DNA of 64,000 nt from Deltaproteobacteria bacterium (GCA_009668975.1 SBEG01000010.1:54588-118587); one strand, 5' to 3'; shown: positions 9,067 to 19,218, numbered from the stretch's first letter. The notes: generated by a model from the letters alone, not told the origin. Translations and numbers: made by a program.

Positions 9067-9099
9067 AGACCTGCCAGGTTTTCAAAACCTGGCAGGTCT
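9067..9099. repeat. 33-bp perfect palindrome, copy 2, between ABC genes
   Basis: It is identical to the element at 7985-8017: 16-base arm AGACCTGCCAGGTTTT, central C, complementary arm. It occupies most of the 56-base gap between the two exporter genes and would form a strong hairpin in the shared mRNA, which could set the ratio of the two subunits. Confidence 0.95.
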
Positions 9100-9101
9100 G
9101 G

Positions 9102-10841
9102 TTATAGTCTCTCTAGTTCTTCGCGCAGATTCTGTTCCCGGTGGATAGCCGCATAGCGGCCATCCAGGGCCAGCAGTTCGTCGTGGCTTCCCTGTTCGAC
9201 AATGGTTCCCTCTTCCAGGACGATGATCCGGTCACAGTTCCGCAGCGCCGACAGGCGGTGCGAGACGATCAGGACGGTGCGTTTCCCGTAGTAGCGGGCC
9301 AGGCCGTTCAGGATTTCTTCCTCGGTCCGGGCATCCACCGCCGAAAGGGGATCGTCGAGGATCAGGATGGAGGGGTTTTTCAGTAGAGCTCGGGCGATGG
9401 CGGTGCGCTGTTTCTGGCCGCCGGAAAGGGTGACGCCCCGCTCTCCCACCAGGGTCTCGATGCCCTGGGGAAAACCCGCCAGGTCGCTGTCCAGCTGGGC
9501 CAGACGGATCGCTGCCGCCACCTCCTCCGGCGAGGCTCCTTCCCGGCCGTAGGCGATATTATTCTCGATGGTGCGGGAGAAGAGAAAACTTTCCTGGGGG
9601 ACGAAGCCGACGGCATCCCGGAGATCTTTCAAGGCGAGCCGGTTGATATCCGTGCCGTCAAGGAAGAGCATGCCGTCCGGGACCGGGTAGAGACGCGCGA
9701 TGAGCCGGACGAGGGATGTCTTGCCGCAGCCGACCGGACCGACAATGCCCAGCTTCATGCCCGGGCTGATCCGAAGGGAGATGTCTTTCAGGAGCGGCTC
9801 ATCGGCATAGCCGAAGGAGAGGTGACGGAACTCGATCTCTCCGGCTGGTTTCGTTATTTCTACGGGCTGTTTCGGCTCGGTGATCTCCGGTTTGGCGTCG
9901 AGCACTGCGTTGAGGCGGGCCATGGAGGCGGCGCCCCGTTGCAGGAGATTGATGATCCAGCCCATCACCACGGTCGGCCAGATCAGCATCGCCAGGTAGC
10001 TGGTAAAGGCGACGAAATCTCCCAGGGTCATGGCTCCGCTGATTACCCGGCTGCCGCCGACGAACAGGACGATCAGGGTGCTGATGCCGCTCATGGAGGC
10101 CATAAAGGGGATGACGATCCCCCGCAGGTTGGCCATTTTCATGCTGCTGTCCAGGTAGCGTGCCGCCAGTTCGCGGAAGGTCTCGATCCGGTGCTCTTCG
10201 CGACAGTAAGCCTTGACCACGACCGAGGCGGTGATGCTTTCCTCCGCATGGCTGGTCAGGGCGGCAAGTTGCTCCTGGGCCCGTTTCGAGTGGTGGAAGA
10301 TGCGCCGGCTGACCTGTTTCACCAGCAGGATCATCAGGGGGAAGGGCAGCACCGCGCAGAGGGTCAGGAACGGATTGATGCGTGCCATGAGGTAGATCGC
10401 CGCGACATAGACGATCACGGTGTTGATGACATTGAGGATGCCGAAACCAAGCAGCATCCGGACATTGGTCAGGTCATTGGAAAAACGCGACAGGATATCG
10501 CCGGTGCGTCCGCGGGAAAAATAGGGCAGATCCAGGGAGAGGAGGCTTTTATAGAGGTCTTCCCGGATCCGGTATTCGATCTGGCGGCCGGCATGGAGCA
10601 GGGTGGTCCGCGAGAAAATCCTGACGATACCGTGGGCAACGGCGACCGCCATGATAATAAGGCCGAACTGGGCGGGCGTATAGGCGCTGCGTCCGGGGAA
10701 CTGAAGGCTCTCCACCGCACTCTTCAGGAGCCAGGGAATCAGCAGGGCGAGGCCGTTGGCTCCGGCCAGAAGGATGAGCCCACTGAGATAGGTTCCCCGG
10801 AGGGACCGCAGGTACGCATAAAGTCGGCTGTATTCGCTGAT
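9102..10841 (-). CDS. ABC exporter subunit with degenerate site (BmrC/YheI/TM287-like), apparent ATC start
   Basis: This is the partner subunit: an exporter membrane domain followed by an ATPase with Walker A GPVGCGKTS, signature LSGGQKQR and Walker B ILILDDPLSAVD. Aspartate replaces the catalytic glutamate, as in the degenerate half of heterodimeric exporters. The first ATG/GTG/TTG codon in frame is a GTG at 10715, giving 537 residues and removing the first membrane helix. The open frame continues upstream and reads SEYSRLYAYLRSLRG then a hydrophobic helix. An ATC at 10841 lies six bases after CAGGAG and gives about 579 residues, normal for the family. I therefore place the start there: either a rare ATC start or an ATG hit by one base change or sequencing error. 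Confidence 0.85.
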   Translation of the reverse strand: MSEYSRLYAYLRSLRGTYLSGLILLAGANGLALLIPWLLKSAVESLQFPGRSAYTPAQFGLIIMAVAVAHGIVRIFSRTTLLHAGRQIEYRIREDLYKSLLSLDLPYFSRGRTGDILSRFSNDLTNVRMLLGFGILNVINTVIVYVAAIYLMARINPFLTLCAVLPFPLMILLVKQVSRRIFHHSKRAQEQLAALTSHAEESITASVVVKAYCREEHRIETFRELAARYLDSSMKMANLRGIVIPFMASMSGISTLIVLFVGGSRVISGAMTLGDFVAFTSYLAMLIWPTVVMGWIINLLQRGAASMARLNAVLDAKPEITEPKQPVEITKPAGEIEFRHLSFGYADEPLLKDISLRISPGMKLGIVGPVGCGKTSLVRLIARLYPVPDGMLFLDGTDINRLALKDLRDAVGFVPQESFLFSRTIENNIAYGREGASPEEVAAAIRLAQLDSDLAGFPQGIETLVGERGVTLSGGQKQRTAIARALLKNPSILILDDPLSAVDARTEEEILNGLARYYGKRTVLIVSHRLSALRNCDRIIVLEEGTIVEQGSHDELLALDGRYAAIHREQNLREELERL

Positions 10842-10909
10842 AGTGGTCTCCTGATGATTGCGGAACCCGTGAGAATCGTTTAGTTCATAGTTCCCGGTTC
10901 CTGGCTCTT

Positions 10910-10951
10910 ACCCTGTCCCCTGTCCCCTGTCCACTGTACCCTGTACCCTGC
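10910..10951. repeat. Degenerate heptamer repeat
   Basis: Six consecutive 7-base units, ACCCTGT, CCCCTGT, CCCCTGT, CCACTGT, ACCCTGT, ACCCTGC, fill the gap between the DUF4139 gene and the ABC pair. A second tract with the same period lies at 35501-35563. Confidence 0.85.
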
Positions 10952-10952
10952 T

Positions 10953-12392
10953 TCAGTACCTCATCCTCACCCGGTAAATCAATTTCGACTCCGAGTCCTT
11001 CAGCACCGGGATGGCGAACTCGGCGGAAAAGGCTTCGCCTTTCGTCCAGGGGTGGGAGGCGGAAAGCATGGTCCAGTCGCCCGGAACCGGTTCCACCACC
11101 TTGACGATCACATTTTCCGTTTTGTGGTTGCGCAGGGTTATTTCGAAGGCCGCCTCGTAGGTGTCGGAAGCGATCTTTTTCCAGTCGGTCTGCTTGCGGT
11201 TTGCCGTCAGGTCAAAGGCTTCGCCCAGCTTGATCCGCAGCTTTTCGTCCTTCGGGGTGTGCTCGATGGCGTCTTCACCGGTGAACTGCAGGCTGCCGTC
11301 ACTATCCTGTTTGTAAACCCGGACCGTACCCTTGGGCAGCGGCAGGCCGAGGCTGCTCGATTTGCGGTTTTCGAATTCCAGGTAGACACCGACCTTACGG
11401 CTGTTGTCCTGCTCTCCGGAGGGGGCATAGAAATAACGGCGGTCGCCACTGAGCTGCAGCTCCTTCTTCACCGGAATACCTGCGGCCTGGAGTAGACGAA
11501 TCTGCTTGGTCTGGTTGTCCTTGATGGTGGAAGGACGCTCCAGGGTATAGATATGGTATTCGAAAAAGCCCTCTTCGCGGAACTCGGGTGCGGCTTCGGC
11601 CATGGCCGTCTTCAACATCCGGTCCTGGTAGGGTGCGGCATCGCGGACCCGGTTGACATCACCCGCAACCAGTTTCAGCGTGGCATTGCGGAAAATAGCA
11701 CCGCTTCTGTTGTCGATGGTGACCCAGCCGGTCAGGTCGGCCCGGCTGTCCTTCTCGTTCAGGGTCAGGACGTAATCCGCCCGCCAGGAAATCCCGCTGG
11801 TCAGGTAGGAGGTCTCAATCTTCCGGGTCGCTGACTGGTCGCTGTCCACCAGCCAGACCAGGGTAGGCTGGGAGATTAGGTTTTCCGGGACTCCGGGAAG
11901 AATAACCCGGCCGGGGTGACCATAGGTAATGCCGTCGCCGATGCGGTAAATCGCTCCGCCGTTCGTGGAGAGGAGCGTGGCGGTGACGATCTCTTCCCGT
12001 TCCGTGTTGGGATTTTTCTGATAGAGCTTCAGCTCTTTTCCGACATATTTGTCCAGCAGCTTCTGGGGGTTGAGGAGATCGTACTCGTAGTTCTGTTCCA
12101 GGATGCGGAAGCTGCCGGAGCCGGACAGGCTCTTGATTGAAACGCTGGCCGGGATGATTCCCGCAGCCACATCCATGAATTGCAGCTCGCCGACACCCTT
12201 TGTCAGGGTGATTTCCCGCAGGTCCTTGACCAGGCCGAGGTTGTCGTTATACACGGTCAGAGCCACACCAGTCTGGTCTTTGAGGGTGGAGGTGGTTCCC
12301 GTGTCTGCGGCTGAAGCCGTGGACGGAAGGGGAAGGATCAAGGCGGTAGTGAGGGTGAAAGTTGCGAGCATCGGGAAGAAAGATTTTCTCAT
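10953..12392 (-). CDS. Secreted DUF4139-domain protein
   Basis: This 479-residue protein begins with a clear signal peptide (MRKSFFPMLATFTLTTALIL, cleavage near ASA-AD). The mature part is a DUF4139-type protein: LTVYNDNLGLVKDLREITL near the start, TSYLTSGISWRADYVLTLNEKDSRADLTGWVTIDNRSG-type region in the middle, and a beta-rich C-terminal region. The function of the family is not established. The start at 12392 follows CCAGGAGG by seven bases; longer starts upstream would bury the signal peptide. It is transcribed toward the ABC pair but separated by a repeat tract, and is divergent from the YfiR-like gene. Confidence 0.82.
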   Translation of the reverse strand: MRKSFFPMLATFTLTTALILPLPSTASAADTGTTSTLKDQTGVALTVYNDNLGLVKDLREITLTKGVGELQFMDVAAGIIPASVSIKSLSGSGSFRILEQNYEYDLLNPQKLLDKYVGKELKLYQKNPNTEREEIVTATLLSTNGGAIYRIGDGITYGHPGRVILPGVPENLISQPTLVWLVDSDQSATRKIETSYLTSGISWRADYVLTLNEKDSRADLTGWVTIDNRSGAIFRNATLKLVAGDVNRVRDAAPYQDRMLKTAMAEAAPEFREEGFFEYHIYTLERPSTIKDNQTKQIRLLQAAGIPVKKELQLSGDRRYFYAPSGEQDNSRKVGVYLEFENRKSSSLGLPLPKGTVRVYKQDSDGSLQFTGEDAIEHTPKDEKLRIKLGEAFDLTANRKQTDWKKIASDTYEAAFEITLRNHKTENVIVKVVEPVPGDWTMLSASHPWTKGEAFSAEFAIPVLKDSESKLIYRVRMRY

Positions 12393-12648
12393 GGTGCATC
12401 CTCCTGGACATGGGGCGCAGCGCTCCGATTGGTGTGAAAACAGAATCTTTCCTTTATATGTCATGTGCCTCGGCCGGTCAAGCTTCCGGGAAAATAGACG
12501 ATAAATTCAAGTTTTGACGAAAGGCACCGATATACAGTAGAGTGTCTTTTCCTTGCAGAGTCGATGATATCCCTTACCTTCCTGAGTATACGAGATTATC
12601 GCCATCATGCCTACTGACGTGTAGCAACAGGTATACGGAGCATTATTC

Positions 12649-13272
12649 ATGGCATTTCTGATCCGGGCAGATGCAATTGACCGGGATTCCGATCCTCAGG
12701 GATACCTGCACTGCACGTCTGCCATGCGGAAAAAAATGCGCTTCTCCGGCCTGTTTCTGCTCGTCCTCATGCTTTGCCTTTCCCTTGCCACTCCCCGTGA
12801 GCTCCATGCCGGCCCTGTTCAAGCCGGAGAATACCAGGTGAAAGCTGCTTTTCTCCTGAATTTCGCCAAATTTGTCGAGTGGCCGGCCGGCCATGTCAAA
12901 GAGACCTTTACCATCGGTATTCTCGGCCGGGATCCCTTTGACAGTGCCCTTGATTCCCTGTCCGGGAAAACGGTCAGAGGAAAGCGCGTGGTTGTCAGAA
13001 GGTATCAAGATCCCGATGAATCCCGAGAGGCTGATATTCTTTTCATCAGCGCCTCGGAAAAGCGGGAGCTCCCGCGCATTCTGAAAACGATCAGGGGGAA
13101 TTCCATCCTTACGGTTGGAGATTCAAAGGACTTCGGCCGCTCAGGTGTGATGATCAATCTCCTGCTGTTGCAGAAACGGGTCGGCTTTGAAATCAATCTT
13201 GCCGCTGCGCAACGAGACGGCCTGCAGATCAGTTCCAATCTGCTGAAACTGGCACAGGAGGTGATCGAATGA
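12649..13272 (+). CDS. YfiR-family periplasmic protein (DUF4154)
   Basis: This 207-residue protein matches YfiR/DUF4154: after the signal peptide it has VKAAFLLNFAKFVEWP, then TIGILGRDPFDSALDSL, KRVVVRRY and a C-terminal RVGFEINLAAAQRDGLQISSNLLKLA. In Pseudomonas, YfiR is a periplasmic repressor of the YfiN cyclase; elsewhere the family sits beside TonB receptors and sensor kinases, as here. TACGGAG eight bases upstream supports 12649, but this gives a 54-residue leader; an ATG at 12724 (MRKKMRFSG) would give an ordinary signal peptide without a good ribosome site. The stop overlaps the start of the TonB receptor gene (ATGA), so the two are translationally coupled. Confidence 0.85.
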   Translation: MAFLIRADAIDRDSDPQGYLHCTSAMRKKMRFSGLFLLVLMLCLSLATPRELHAGPVQAGEYQVKAAFLLNFAKFVEWPAGHVKETFTIGILGRDPFDSALDSLSGKTVRGKRVVVRRYQDPDESREADILFISASEKRELPRILKTIRGNSILTVGDSKDFGRSGVMINLLLLQKRVGFEINLAAAQRDGLQISSNLLKLAQEVIE

Positions 13273-15335
13273 CGAATGATTTCGGACCTATTCGTTCCTT
13301 CCTGGCAATGCTGACGCGATTGCTGCTGCTTTGCCTCGTTTTCCTCGTCATTCTGCAGATATCGGTGTCCCACGCCGAAAGCGACGGCCAACCGGAACCT
13401 GCACCACCGGACCTGACAACCTTAACGATCGAGCAATTGATGGGAATCGAGGTTGAAACAGTTTCCGGAGCCTCTCGCTATGAACAGCCGGTCAGCGAGG
13501 CTCCGGCTTCGGTGAGCATCGTTACCGCGGATCAGATCAAAAAATTCGGCTACCGGAACCTTGCGGACATCCTGCAAAGCGTTCCCGGTTTTTCCGTGAC
13601 CAATGACCGGAATTACCAGTATTCCGGGATCAGGGGTTTCGGTCTGCCCGGAGATTACGGCACCCGGGTGCTGCTCATGGTGGACGGCGTCCGGCAGAAT
13701 GATCCGGTCTACAATTCCGTATTTATCGGCAATGAATTGGTCGTGGACACCGATCTCATTGAGCGGGTCGAGATTATCCGCGGGCCGGGCCATACCCTGT
13801 ATGGCGCCAACGCGCTGATGGCGGTGATTAACATTGTCACCAGGCGGGGTGGAGACCTGAACGGCTTTGAGGCTTCGGGAGAAGCGGGCAGCTTTGACAG
13901 CTACCGGGGGAGAATGAGCTATGGCTCGCGTTTTGGCGATACAACGGAAATGCTGCTGTCCGGCACGTTCTTCCACAGTCAAGGCCAGGACCTCTATTAT
14001 CCGGAATTCGCTTCACCTGCCAGCAACTTCGGCTGGGCCCGGGATTGCGATCGGGAACAAGCCGGCAGCGCCTTCCTCAAAATGGCATACCGGGATCTGA
14101 CGCTGGAGGCGGGCTATGTGAAGCGGGATAAAGGCCTGCCCACCGCCCCCTGGGGCACGGTTTTCAATAATCCCGGCACGGAAGCCACCGACAGCAGCCT
14201 GTTCGTGGACCTGAAATACCAGCACTCCTTTGAAAACGGCACAGACCTGATGAGCCGTTTTTCCTGGAATCAATACAACTACGATGGCCGCTATGTTTAT
14301 GATCAGGCTGAGCCGCCGCTGCTGTTCGACAACATCGACAAAGTTCGCAGTTCCTGGCTCATGGGTGAGATCCAGGTCAGCAAGGAACTGCTGCAGCAGC
14401 ACCGGCTGATCGGCGGCATTGAATTCCGAAATGCCTTGCGCCTGGATCAGCAGAATTTTGATCAGCAAAATTTTGCCGAGGCGCTGTATCTGGATGACCG
14501 GCGATCTACCTGGAATGCCGGGTTTTATCTGCAGGACGAGTACCGTATCCTGGACAGTCTGATTCTCACCGCCGGAATCCGCTACGATTATTTCGAAAGC
14601 TTCGGCGGCACGCTAAATCCCCGCGTCGCCCTGATCTACTCACCGTTTTCCCGAACCACCGTCAAGTTCCTGTTCGGTACCGCCTTCCGCCCGCCGAACG
14701 GCTACGAGCTGTACTACAGCGATGGTTCCACCCAGAAAACCAACCCGGACCTCCATGAGGAATCGAGCACGAACTATGAACTGATTCTGGAGCAGAATCT
14801 CGGCAAACGATTTCGCGGAACGCTGTCCGGCTACTATACCCGGATCAGAAACCTGATCACCCTTGTTGAAGATCCGGCTGATGATCTACTGGTCTTCCGC
14901 AATATCGGCAGGGCGGAACTGAGGGGCGTGGAACTGGAGCTGGACAAGAAGTGGGAGTGCGGTAGTAACGGCAGGCTCAGTTACAGCTTTCAGGAAACAC
15001 GGGATCTCATGGCCGGGGAGCGACTGCCCAATTCGGCGCGGCACCTGGTCAAGCTCAACCTGTTGCTCCCCCTGGTCGAGGAGAAGGTCTTTCTCGGGGT
15101 CGAGGAGCAGTACACCAGCCGGAAAAAGACCCTGGCCGGGAATCAGACCGGTGATTTCTTCATCACTAACGTTACCCTCTTCGGCCGCAATCTGCTGAAA
15201 AACCTGGAACTATCGGGGAGTGTCTATAACCTGTTCAACAGTAAATATTTCGTTCCCGCGGGCGGTGAGCATTTTCAGGACAGCATTGAACAGGATGGCA
15301 GGACCTTCCGGGTGAAGGCCACTTGGCGGTTCTGA
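13269..15335 (+). CDS. TonB-dependent outer-membrane receptor
   Basis: This 688-residue receptor has a long hydrophobic leader (about 1-37), a plug domain (YEQPVSEAPASVSIVTADQI, VLLMVDGVRQND, ERVEIIRGPGHTLYGANALMAVINIVTRRGG) and a beta-barrel ending in aromatic WRF. Such proteins import iron chelates, cobalamin or other scarce ligands using TonB energy. The start overlaps the YfiR-like stop by four bases and the hybrid kinase follows 76 bases later. That suggests a sensing and uptake unit, with ligand unknown. No ExbB, ExbD or TonB gene lies nearby, so energy must come from elsewhere in the genome. Confidence 0.92.
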   Translation: MTNDFGPIRSFLAMLTRLLLLCLVFLVILQISVSHAESDGQPEPAPPDLTTLTIEQLMGIEVETVSGASRYEQPVSEAPASVSIVTADQIKKFGYRNLADILQSVPGFSVTNDRNYQYSGIRGFGLPGDYGTRVLLMVDGVRQNDPVYNSVFIGNELVVDTDLIERVEIIRGPGHTLYGANALMAVINIVTRRGGDLNGFEASGEAGSFDSYRGRMSYGSRFGDTTEMLLSGTFFHSQGQDLYYPEFASPASNFGWARDCDREQAGSAFLKMAYRDLTLEAGYVKRDKGLPTAPWGTVFNNPGTEATDSSLFVDLKYQHSFENGTDLMSRFSWNQYNYDGRYVYDQAEPPLLFDNIDKVRSSWLMGEIQVSKELLQQHRLIGGIEFRNALRLDQQNFDQQNFAEALYLDDRRSTWNAGFYLQDEYRILDSLILTAGIRYDYFESFGGTLNPRVALIYSPFSRTTVKFLFGTAFRPPNGYELYYSDGSTQKTNPDLHEESSTNYELILEQNLGKRFRGTLSGYYTRIRNLITLVEDPADDLLVFRNIGRAELRGVELELDKKWECGSNGRLSYSFQETRDLMAGERLPNSARHLVKLNLLLPLVEEKVFLGVEEQYTSRKKTLAGNQTGDFFITNVTLFGRNLLKNLELSGSVYNLFNSKYFVPAGGEHFQDSIEQDGRTFRVKATWRF

Positions 15336-15411
15336 TGAAACTTCGTACCCTGCTGTTAGCTCTGGCAGGGGAACTGACCCGGTAATAGAGTAAATAAGCT
15401 GGAGTGAAGCG

Positions 15412-17616
15412 ATGTCCTTGCAGAATGCCTTTCGAAATCTATCAATCAAGAACAAATTGATGGCAATTCTCATGCTGACGAGCGGTATCGTACTCCTGAT
15501 TGCCTCGCTGGCTTTTTCCGTCAATGAACTTATTTCCTTCCGGATTACGACCCGCCAGGAGCTCACCTCCCTGGCTGAAATTATAGGGAAGAATGTTTCT
15601 GCCGCCCTGCTCTTCGGAGACCGGACGTCTGCAGCGGAAACCCTGGAAACACTCTCCCTGAAACCCAATATCCTCGCGGGATTTCTTGTCAGCCACAATG
15701 GCGAAATCTTCAGCTCCTACATTTCCAAGGAGGTGCACAATAAACGCCTGGCCCTCGAAAGAAACAATCTGGATTTCAGGCGCAGCCAAAACTGCGGCAT
15801 GTTGTGCCATGCCGCGATGTTGAACGGCAGCAAGGAATTGCGGCTCTCCGAGTCCGATCTGGCGCGGTTTGACGCGACAATGGATTCTTTCTGGGGTTTT
15901 GACGGTGATATCGAGGCGACAGCTCCGGTCATTGTTGACGGGCGCAAGATCGGAACGGTCGTTATCCTGTACGATGCGAAGGTCCTGGCAATCAAGCTGC
16001 TCTGGTATGTTGTCATGGTCTTGGCAATCATGTCCGGCGCTGCGCTGGTTGCCTTCTTCGTTTCCAGAAAACTGCAGAAGGTAATCTCGGAACCGATTCT
16101 GCGGCTTGCCGGAGTGATGAAGTCTGTTTCGACGGCGAAAGATTACTCCCTGCGGATTGAAAATGAAAGTAATGACGAGATCGGGATTTTGCTGAATGGC
16201 TTTAACGAAATGCTCAGCCAGATCGAAGAACGGGATGAAAAGCTGGAGCACTACAATGAAGAACTGGAGGAAAAGGTAACGGCGCGGACCGCGGAATTAT
16301 CCCGAACAAACGCGAAGCTCAGCGGGATGATCATTGATTTGAGAAAGGCCAAAGATGCTGCTGAGGCGGCGAATAAGGCAAAATCACAATTTTTGGCCAA
16401 CATGAGCCATGAAATCCGGACCCCCATGAATGGCGTTCTGGGCATGACCGAGCTGCTCTTGCATACGAAACTGACGGAGAAGCAAAAGAAGTTTGCCGAA
16501 TCATCCTACCGTTCCGCCGATTCTCTGCTCAATGTAATCAATGATATTCTGGATTTCTCGAAAATAGAGGCGGGCAAGCTGGAACTGGACCTGATTCCCT
16601 TCGATCTGGTGAAAACCGTCGAGGATGGCGTCGAATTGTTTTCCGAACAAGCCCGGAAGAAAGGGATTTCTCTGGAGCTGTACCTGGAAGAGAATGTTCC
16701 TGTGCAGGTGGAAGGCGACCCGGGACGCCTGCGGCAGATTCTGGTCAACCTGGTGGGTAATGCCGTCAAGTTCACCGAACAGGGGAGCGTTTCCATTCGT
16801 GTCTCAGCCATTGATAGTTGCGGAGAATGCGCAACTGTAACGATTGAGGTACGGGATACCGGAATAGGGATTTCGCCGGATTCCTTGAATCATATCTTCG
16901 ATTGTTTTTCTCAAGGTGACGGGTCAACCACCAGAAAGTTCGGCGGCACCGGCCTGGGGCTGACCATTGCCCGGCAGTTGGTGGAAATGATGTGCGGGTG
17001 TCTCAGTGTCGAAAGCGAACAGGGGGCTGGCGCCGTTTTCCGTGTCACTTTTCCGCTCCGGAAATTTTCAGACATAACAGTTTCCGACCTTGCCCCTGTT
17101 GTTGAAACGGGCAAACCGGAACCGGGTCCGGCGCTTCCCGGAGAGACAGAAAAAAAGTTTCTGGGCCGGATTCTCCTGGCGGAGGACAACAGGGTGAACC
17201 AGGATGTTTGTGCAGAGATTATCAGTTACCTCGGTTACCGTGTAGATATCGTTTCGAATGGCCAGGAAGCCGTGGAGGCACGTGGCAGAAGTACCTATGA
17301 TTTGATTTTGATGGATTTCCAGATGCCGGTGATGGATGGCATCGAGGCAACCCGTCGAATCCGCATGCTCGACCGGGAAAGGGGTATGCATACCACGATT
17401 GTCGCACTTACGGCCCGGGCAATGGAGGGTGACCGGGAACAGTGCCTGGAAAAGGGCATGGATGATTACCTTTCCAAACCTTTTACCCTGGAAGCGATGC
17501 GGGAAATGCTCGATCGTTGGTTAAAGGAGGGGCAGGGCGCTGACACGGCCAAGAAATCAGGAACTGCCCAACCTGCGGTGGAAAAGGTTCTTCGGGGTAT
17601 CGTACCCGCTCCCTGA
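15412..17616 (+). CDS. Hybrid sensor histidine kinase with periplasmic CxxxCH motif
   Basis: This 734-residue kinase has one membrane helix near 15-40, a periplasmic domain to about 195, a second helix (about 197-220), HAMP, coiled coil, HisKA with [12 protein letters not shown] (H333), HATPase with the G-boxes DTGIGI and GGTGLGL, and a C-terminal receiver with phospho-acceptor D635 (LMDFQMP) and K in YLSKPF. The periplasmic part resembles a CHASE8-like sensor domain and contains C128-GML-C132-H133, a CX3CH variant of the c-type heme motif, hinting at a redox or heme sensor. GGAGTG precedes the ATG. It follows the YfiR/TonB pair, so it may report on the same ligand. No output regulator gene is adjacent. 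Confidence 0.92.
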   Translation: MSLQNAFRNLSIKNKLMAILMLTSGIVLLIASLAFSVNELISFRITTRQELTSLAEIIGKNVSAALLFGDRTSAAETLETLSLKPNILAGFLVSHNGEIFSSYISKEVHNKRLALERNNLDFRRSQNCGMLCHAAMLNGSKELRLSESDLARFDATMDSFWGFDGDIEATAPVIVDGRKIGTVVILYDAKVLAIKLLWYVVMVLAIMSGAALVAFFVSRKLQKVISEPILRLAGVMKSVSTAKDYSLRIENESNDEIGILLNGFNEMLSQIEERDEKLEHYNEELEEKVTARTAELSRTNAKLSGMIIDLRKAKDAAEAANKAKSQFLANMSHEIRTPMNGVLGMTELLLHTKLTEKQKKFAESSYRSADSLLNVINDILDFSKIEAGKLELDLIPFDLVKTVEDGVELFSEQARKKGISLELYLEENVPVQVEGDPGRLRQILVNLVGNAVKFTEQGSVSIRVSAIDSCGECATVTIEVRDTGIGISPDSLNHIFDCFSQGDGSTTRKFGGTGLGLTIARQLVEMMCGCLSVESEQGAGAVFRVTFPLRKFSDITVSDLAPVVETGKPEPGPALPGETEKKFLGRILLAEDNRVNQDVCAEIISYLGYRVDIVSNGQEAVEARGRSTYDLILMDFQMPVMDGIEATRRIRMLDRERGMHTTIVALTARAMEGDREQCLEKGMDDYLSKPFTLEAMREMLDRWLKEGQGADTAKKSGTAQPAVEKVLRGIVPAP

Positions 17617-17652
17617 CGGATCCAGGTGAAAACCGTCATCAAATGCATTGAC

Positions 17653-17699
17653 AACACGGCCCTCCATGGTTGAAAATTCATGGTCTGGGCCGTGTTTTT
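17653..17699 (+). terminator. Rho-independent terminator after hybrid kinase
   Basis: AACACGGCCCTCCATGG pairs with CATGGTCTGGGCCGTGTT across a short AT-rich loop, and five T follow. It lies 37 bases after the kinase stop and closes the YfiR/TonB/kinase unit. Confidence 0.85.
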
Positions 17700-17759
17700 C
17701 TTTGAGGGCCCTTTTGTGCTTCGAAATACTACCTATACTCACTCGGGAAAGGGTGATTC

Positions 17760-19169
17760 ATGCAGATCAGGTTTGGTACTGACGGCTGGCGGGGTGTTAT
17801 TGCCCGCGAGTTTACCTTTGCAAATCTTTCCATTGTTGCTCAGGCGACCATGGACTATTTCATCGCGCAGGGCCTGGCGGACGCCGGGTTAGTGATCGGC
17901 TACGACCGGCGCTTCCTTTCACGGCGCTTTGCCGAGCGGGTGGCCGAGGTGGCGGCGGGCAACGGCCTGCGGGTGCGTCTGAGCGACAGCTTCACGCCGA
18001 CCCCGGCGGTTTCCTGGGCCGTCCATGAATCGGGAGCGGGCGGCGGGATCATGATTACCGCCAGTCACAATCCGCCGGAATACAACGGCTTCAAAATCAA
18101 GGAGAATTTCGGCGGTTCGGCTCGTCCGTCCACGACCAGAGTGGTGGAGGAGATCGTTGCCGCCAACATCGCAAACGGGCGGGAGGTCCGGAAGCTGCCG
18201 CTGGCCGAGGCTCTCCGCGGCGGACAGGTGCAGCTTTTTGATGCCGGAGCGCCCTACCGGCGGCAGCTGTCCCGCTATGTCGATCTGGAGCGGATTCGTG
18301 CCGCCGGGATCCCGTTGGCGGTGGATCCCATGTATGGCGCCGGGACCGGCTTTATCCCGGAGCTGATTCCGGGCGCGATTGAACTCCACAGCGAGGAAAA
18401 TCCCGGCTTCGGCGGAATCCCGCCCGAGCCGGCTTCCGAACATCTGGCGGAGCTGTCCGCCCTGGTGAGGGAAAGAAACCTGGGAGTGGGCCTTGCCCTG
18501 GATGGCGATGCCGACCGGATCGGCGCGGTGGACGAGAACGGAGAGTTCTTCTCCGCGCATATGATTTTCACCGTGATCCTGCGTCATCTCCTGGAGCAGC
18601 GGGGACTGCGTGGGGCGGTGGCGAAAACCGTCTCCGCCACCCGGATGGTGGACCTCCTCTGCGAGAAATACGATCTGGAGCTGTTTGAAACGCCGATCGG
18701 CTTCAAGCATATCTGCGAACTGATGCTGGATCACGACATTCTCATGGGCGGCGAGGAATCGGGCGGTCTCGGCGTCAAGGGTCATATCCCGGAGCGCGAC
18801 GGCATTCTCCTCGGGCTGCTCCTGCTGGAAGCCATGGCCGTAACCGGAAAGGGCCTGCGGCAGCTTCTCAACGATACCATGGACGAGATCGGCCATTTCT
18901 ACTACCGCCGGATCGATCTCCCCATTGATCGTGAGGCCAAGGAACGGCTCATTACGAAGCTCAGGGCCGGCGGCGTCCGGACCATCGCTTCCCGGCTGGT
19001 GGCAAAGGAAAACTTCCGGGATGGTTTCAAGTATATCTTCGCGGACGGCTCCTGGCTGCTCATCCGGCCGTCCGGCACCGAACCGGTCCTCCGTCTCTAC
19101 AGCGAAGCGGGCACTCCTGACCTGGTGGAGGAACTGCTCCGGGCCGGACGGGAAATTGCCGGTCTCTGA
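17760..19169 (+). CDS. Phosphoglucomutase/phosphomannomutase family
   Basis: This is a 469-residue alpha-D-phosphohexomutase that interconverts 1- and 6-phosphosugars in the cytosol. The N-terminus has FGTDGWRG, the phosphoserine loop is [13 protein letters not shown] (S102), the metal loop is LDGDADRIG (about 243), the sugar-binding loop is GGEESGG, and the phosphate-binding end is [14 protein letters not shown]. Length and motif order are normal. Whether glucose, mannose or glucosamine phosphate is preferred cannot be read from sequence. A terminator precedes it and uvrA follows after 49 bases, so the two may share a transcript although they are functionally unrelated. Confidence 0.93.
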   Translation: MQIRFGTDGWRGVIAREFTFANLSIVAQATMDYFIAQGLADAGLVIGYDRRFLSRRFAERVAEVAAGNGLRVRLSDSFTPTPAVSWAVHESGAGGGIMITASHNPPEYNGFKIKENFGGSARPSTTRVVEEIVAANIANGREVRKLPLAEALRGGQVQLFDAGAPYRRQLSRYVDLERIRAAGIPLAVDPMYGAGTGFIPELIPGAIELHSEENPGFGGIPPEPASEHLAELSALVRERNLGVGLALDGDADRIGAVDENGEFFSAHMIFTVILRHLLEQRGLRGAVAKTVSATRMVDLLCEKYDLELFETPIGFKHICELMLDHDILMGGEESGGLGVKGHIPERDGILLGLLLLEAMAVTGKGLRQLLNDTMDEIGHFYYRRIDLPIDREAKERLITKLRAGGVRTIASRLVAKENFRDGFKYIFADGSWLLIRPSGTEPVLRLYSEAGTPDLVEELLRAGREIAGL

Positions 19170-19218
19170 ACCGAATAGCGTTCATTGCGGGCACTATGAG
19201 AAAGAATGGAATGCACCC

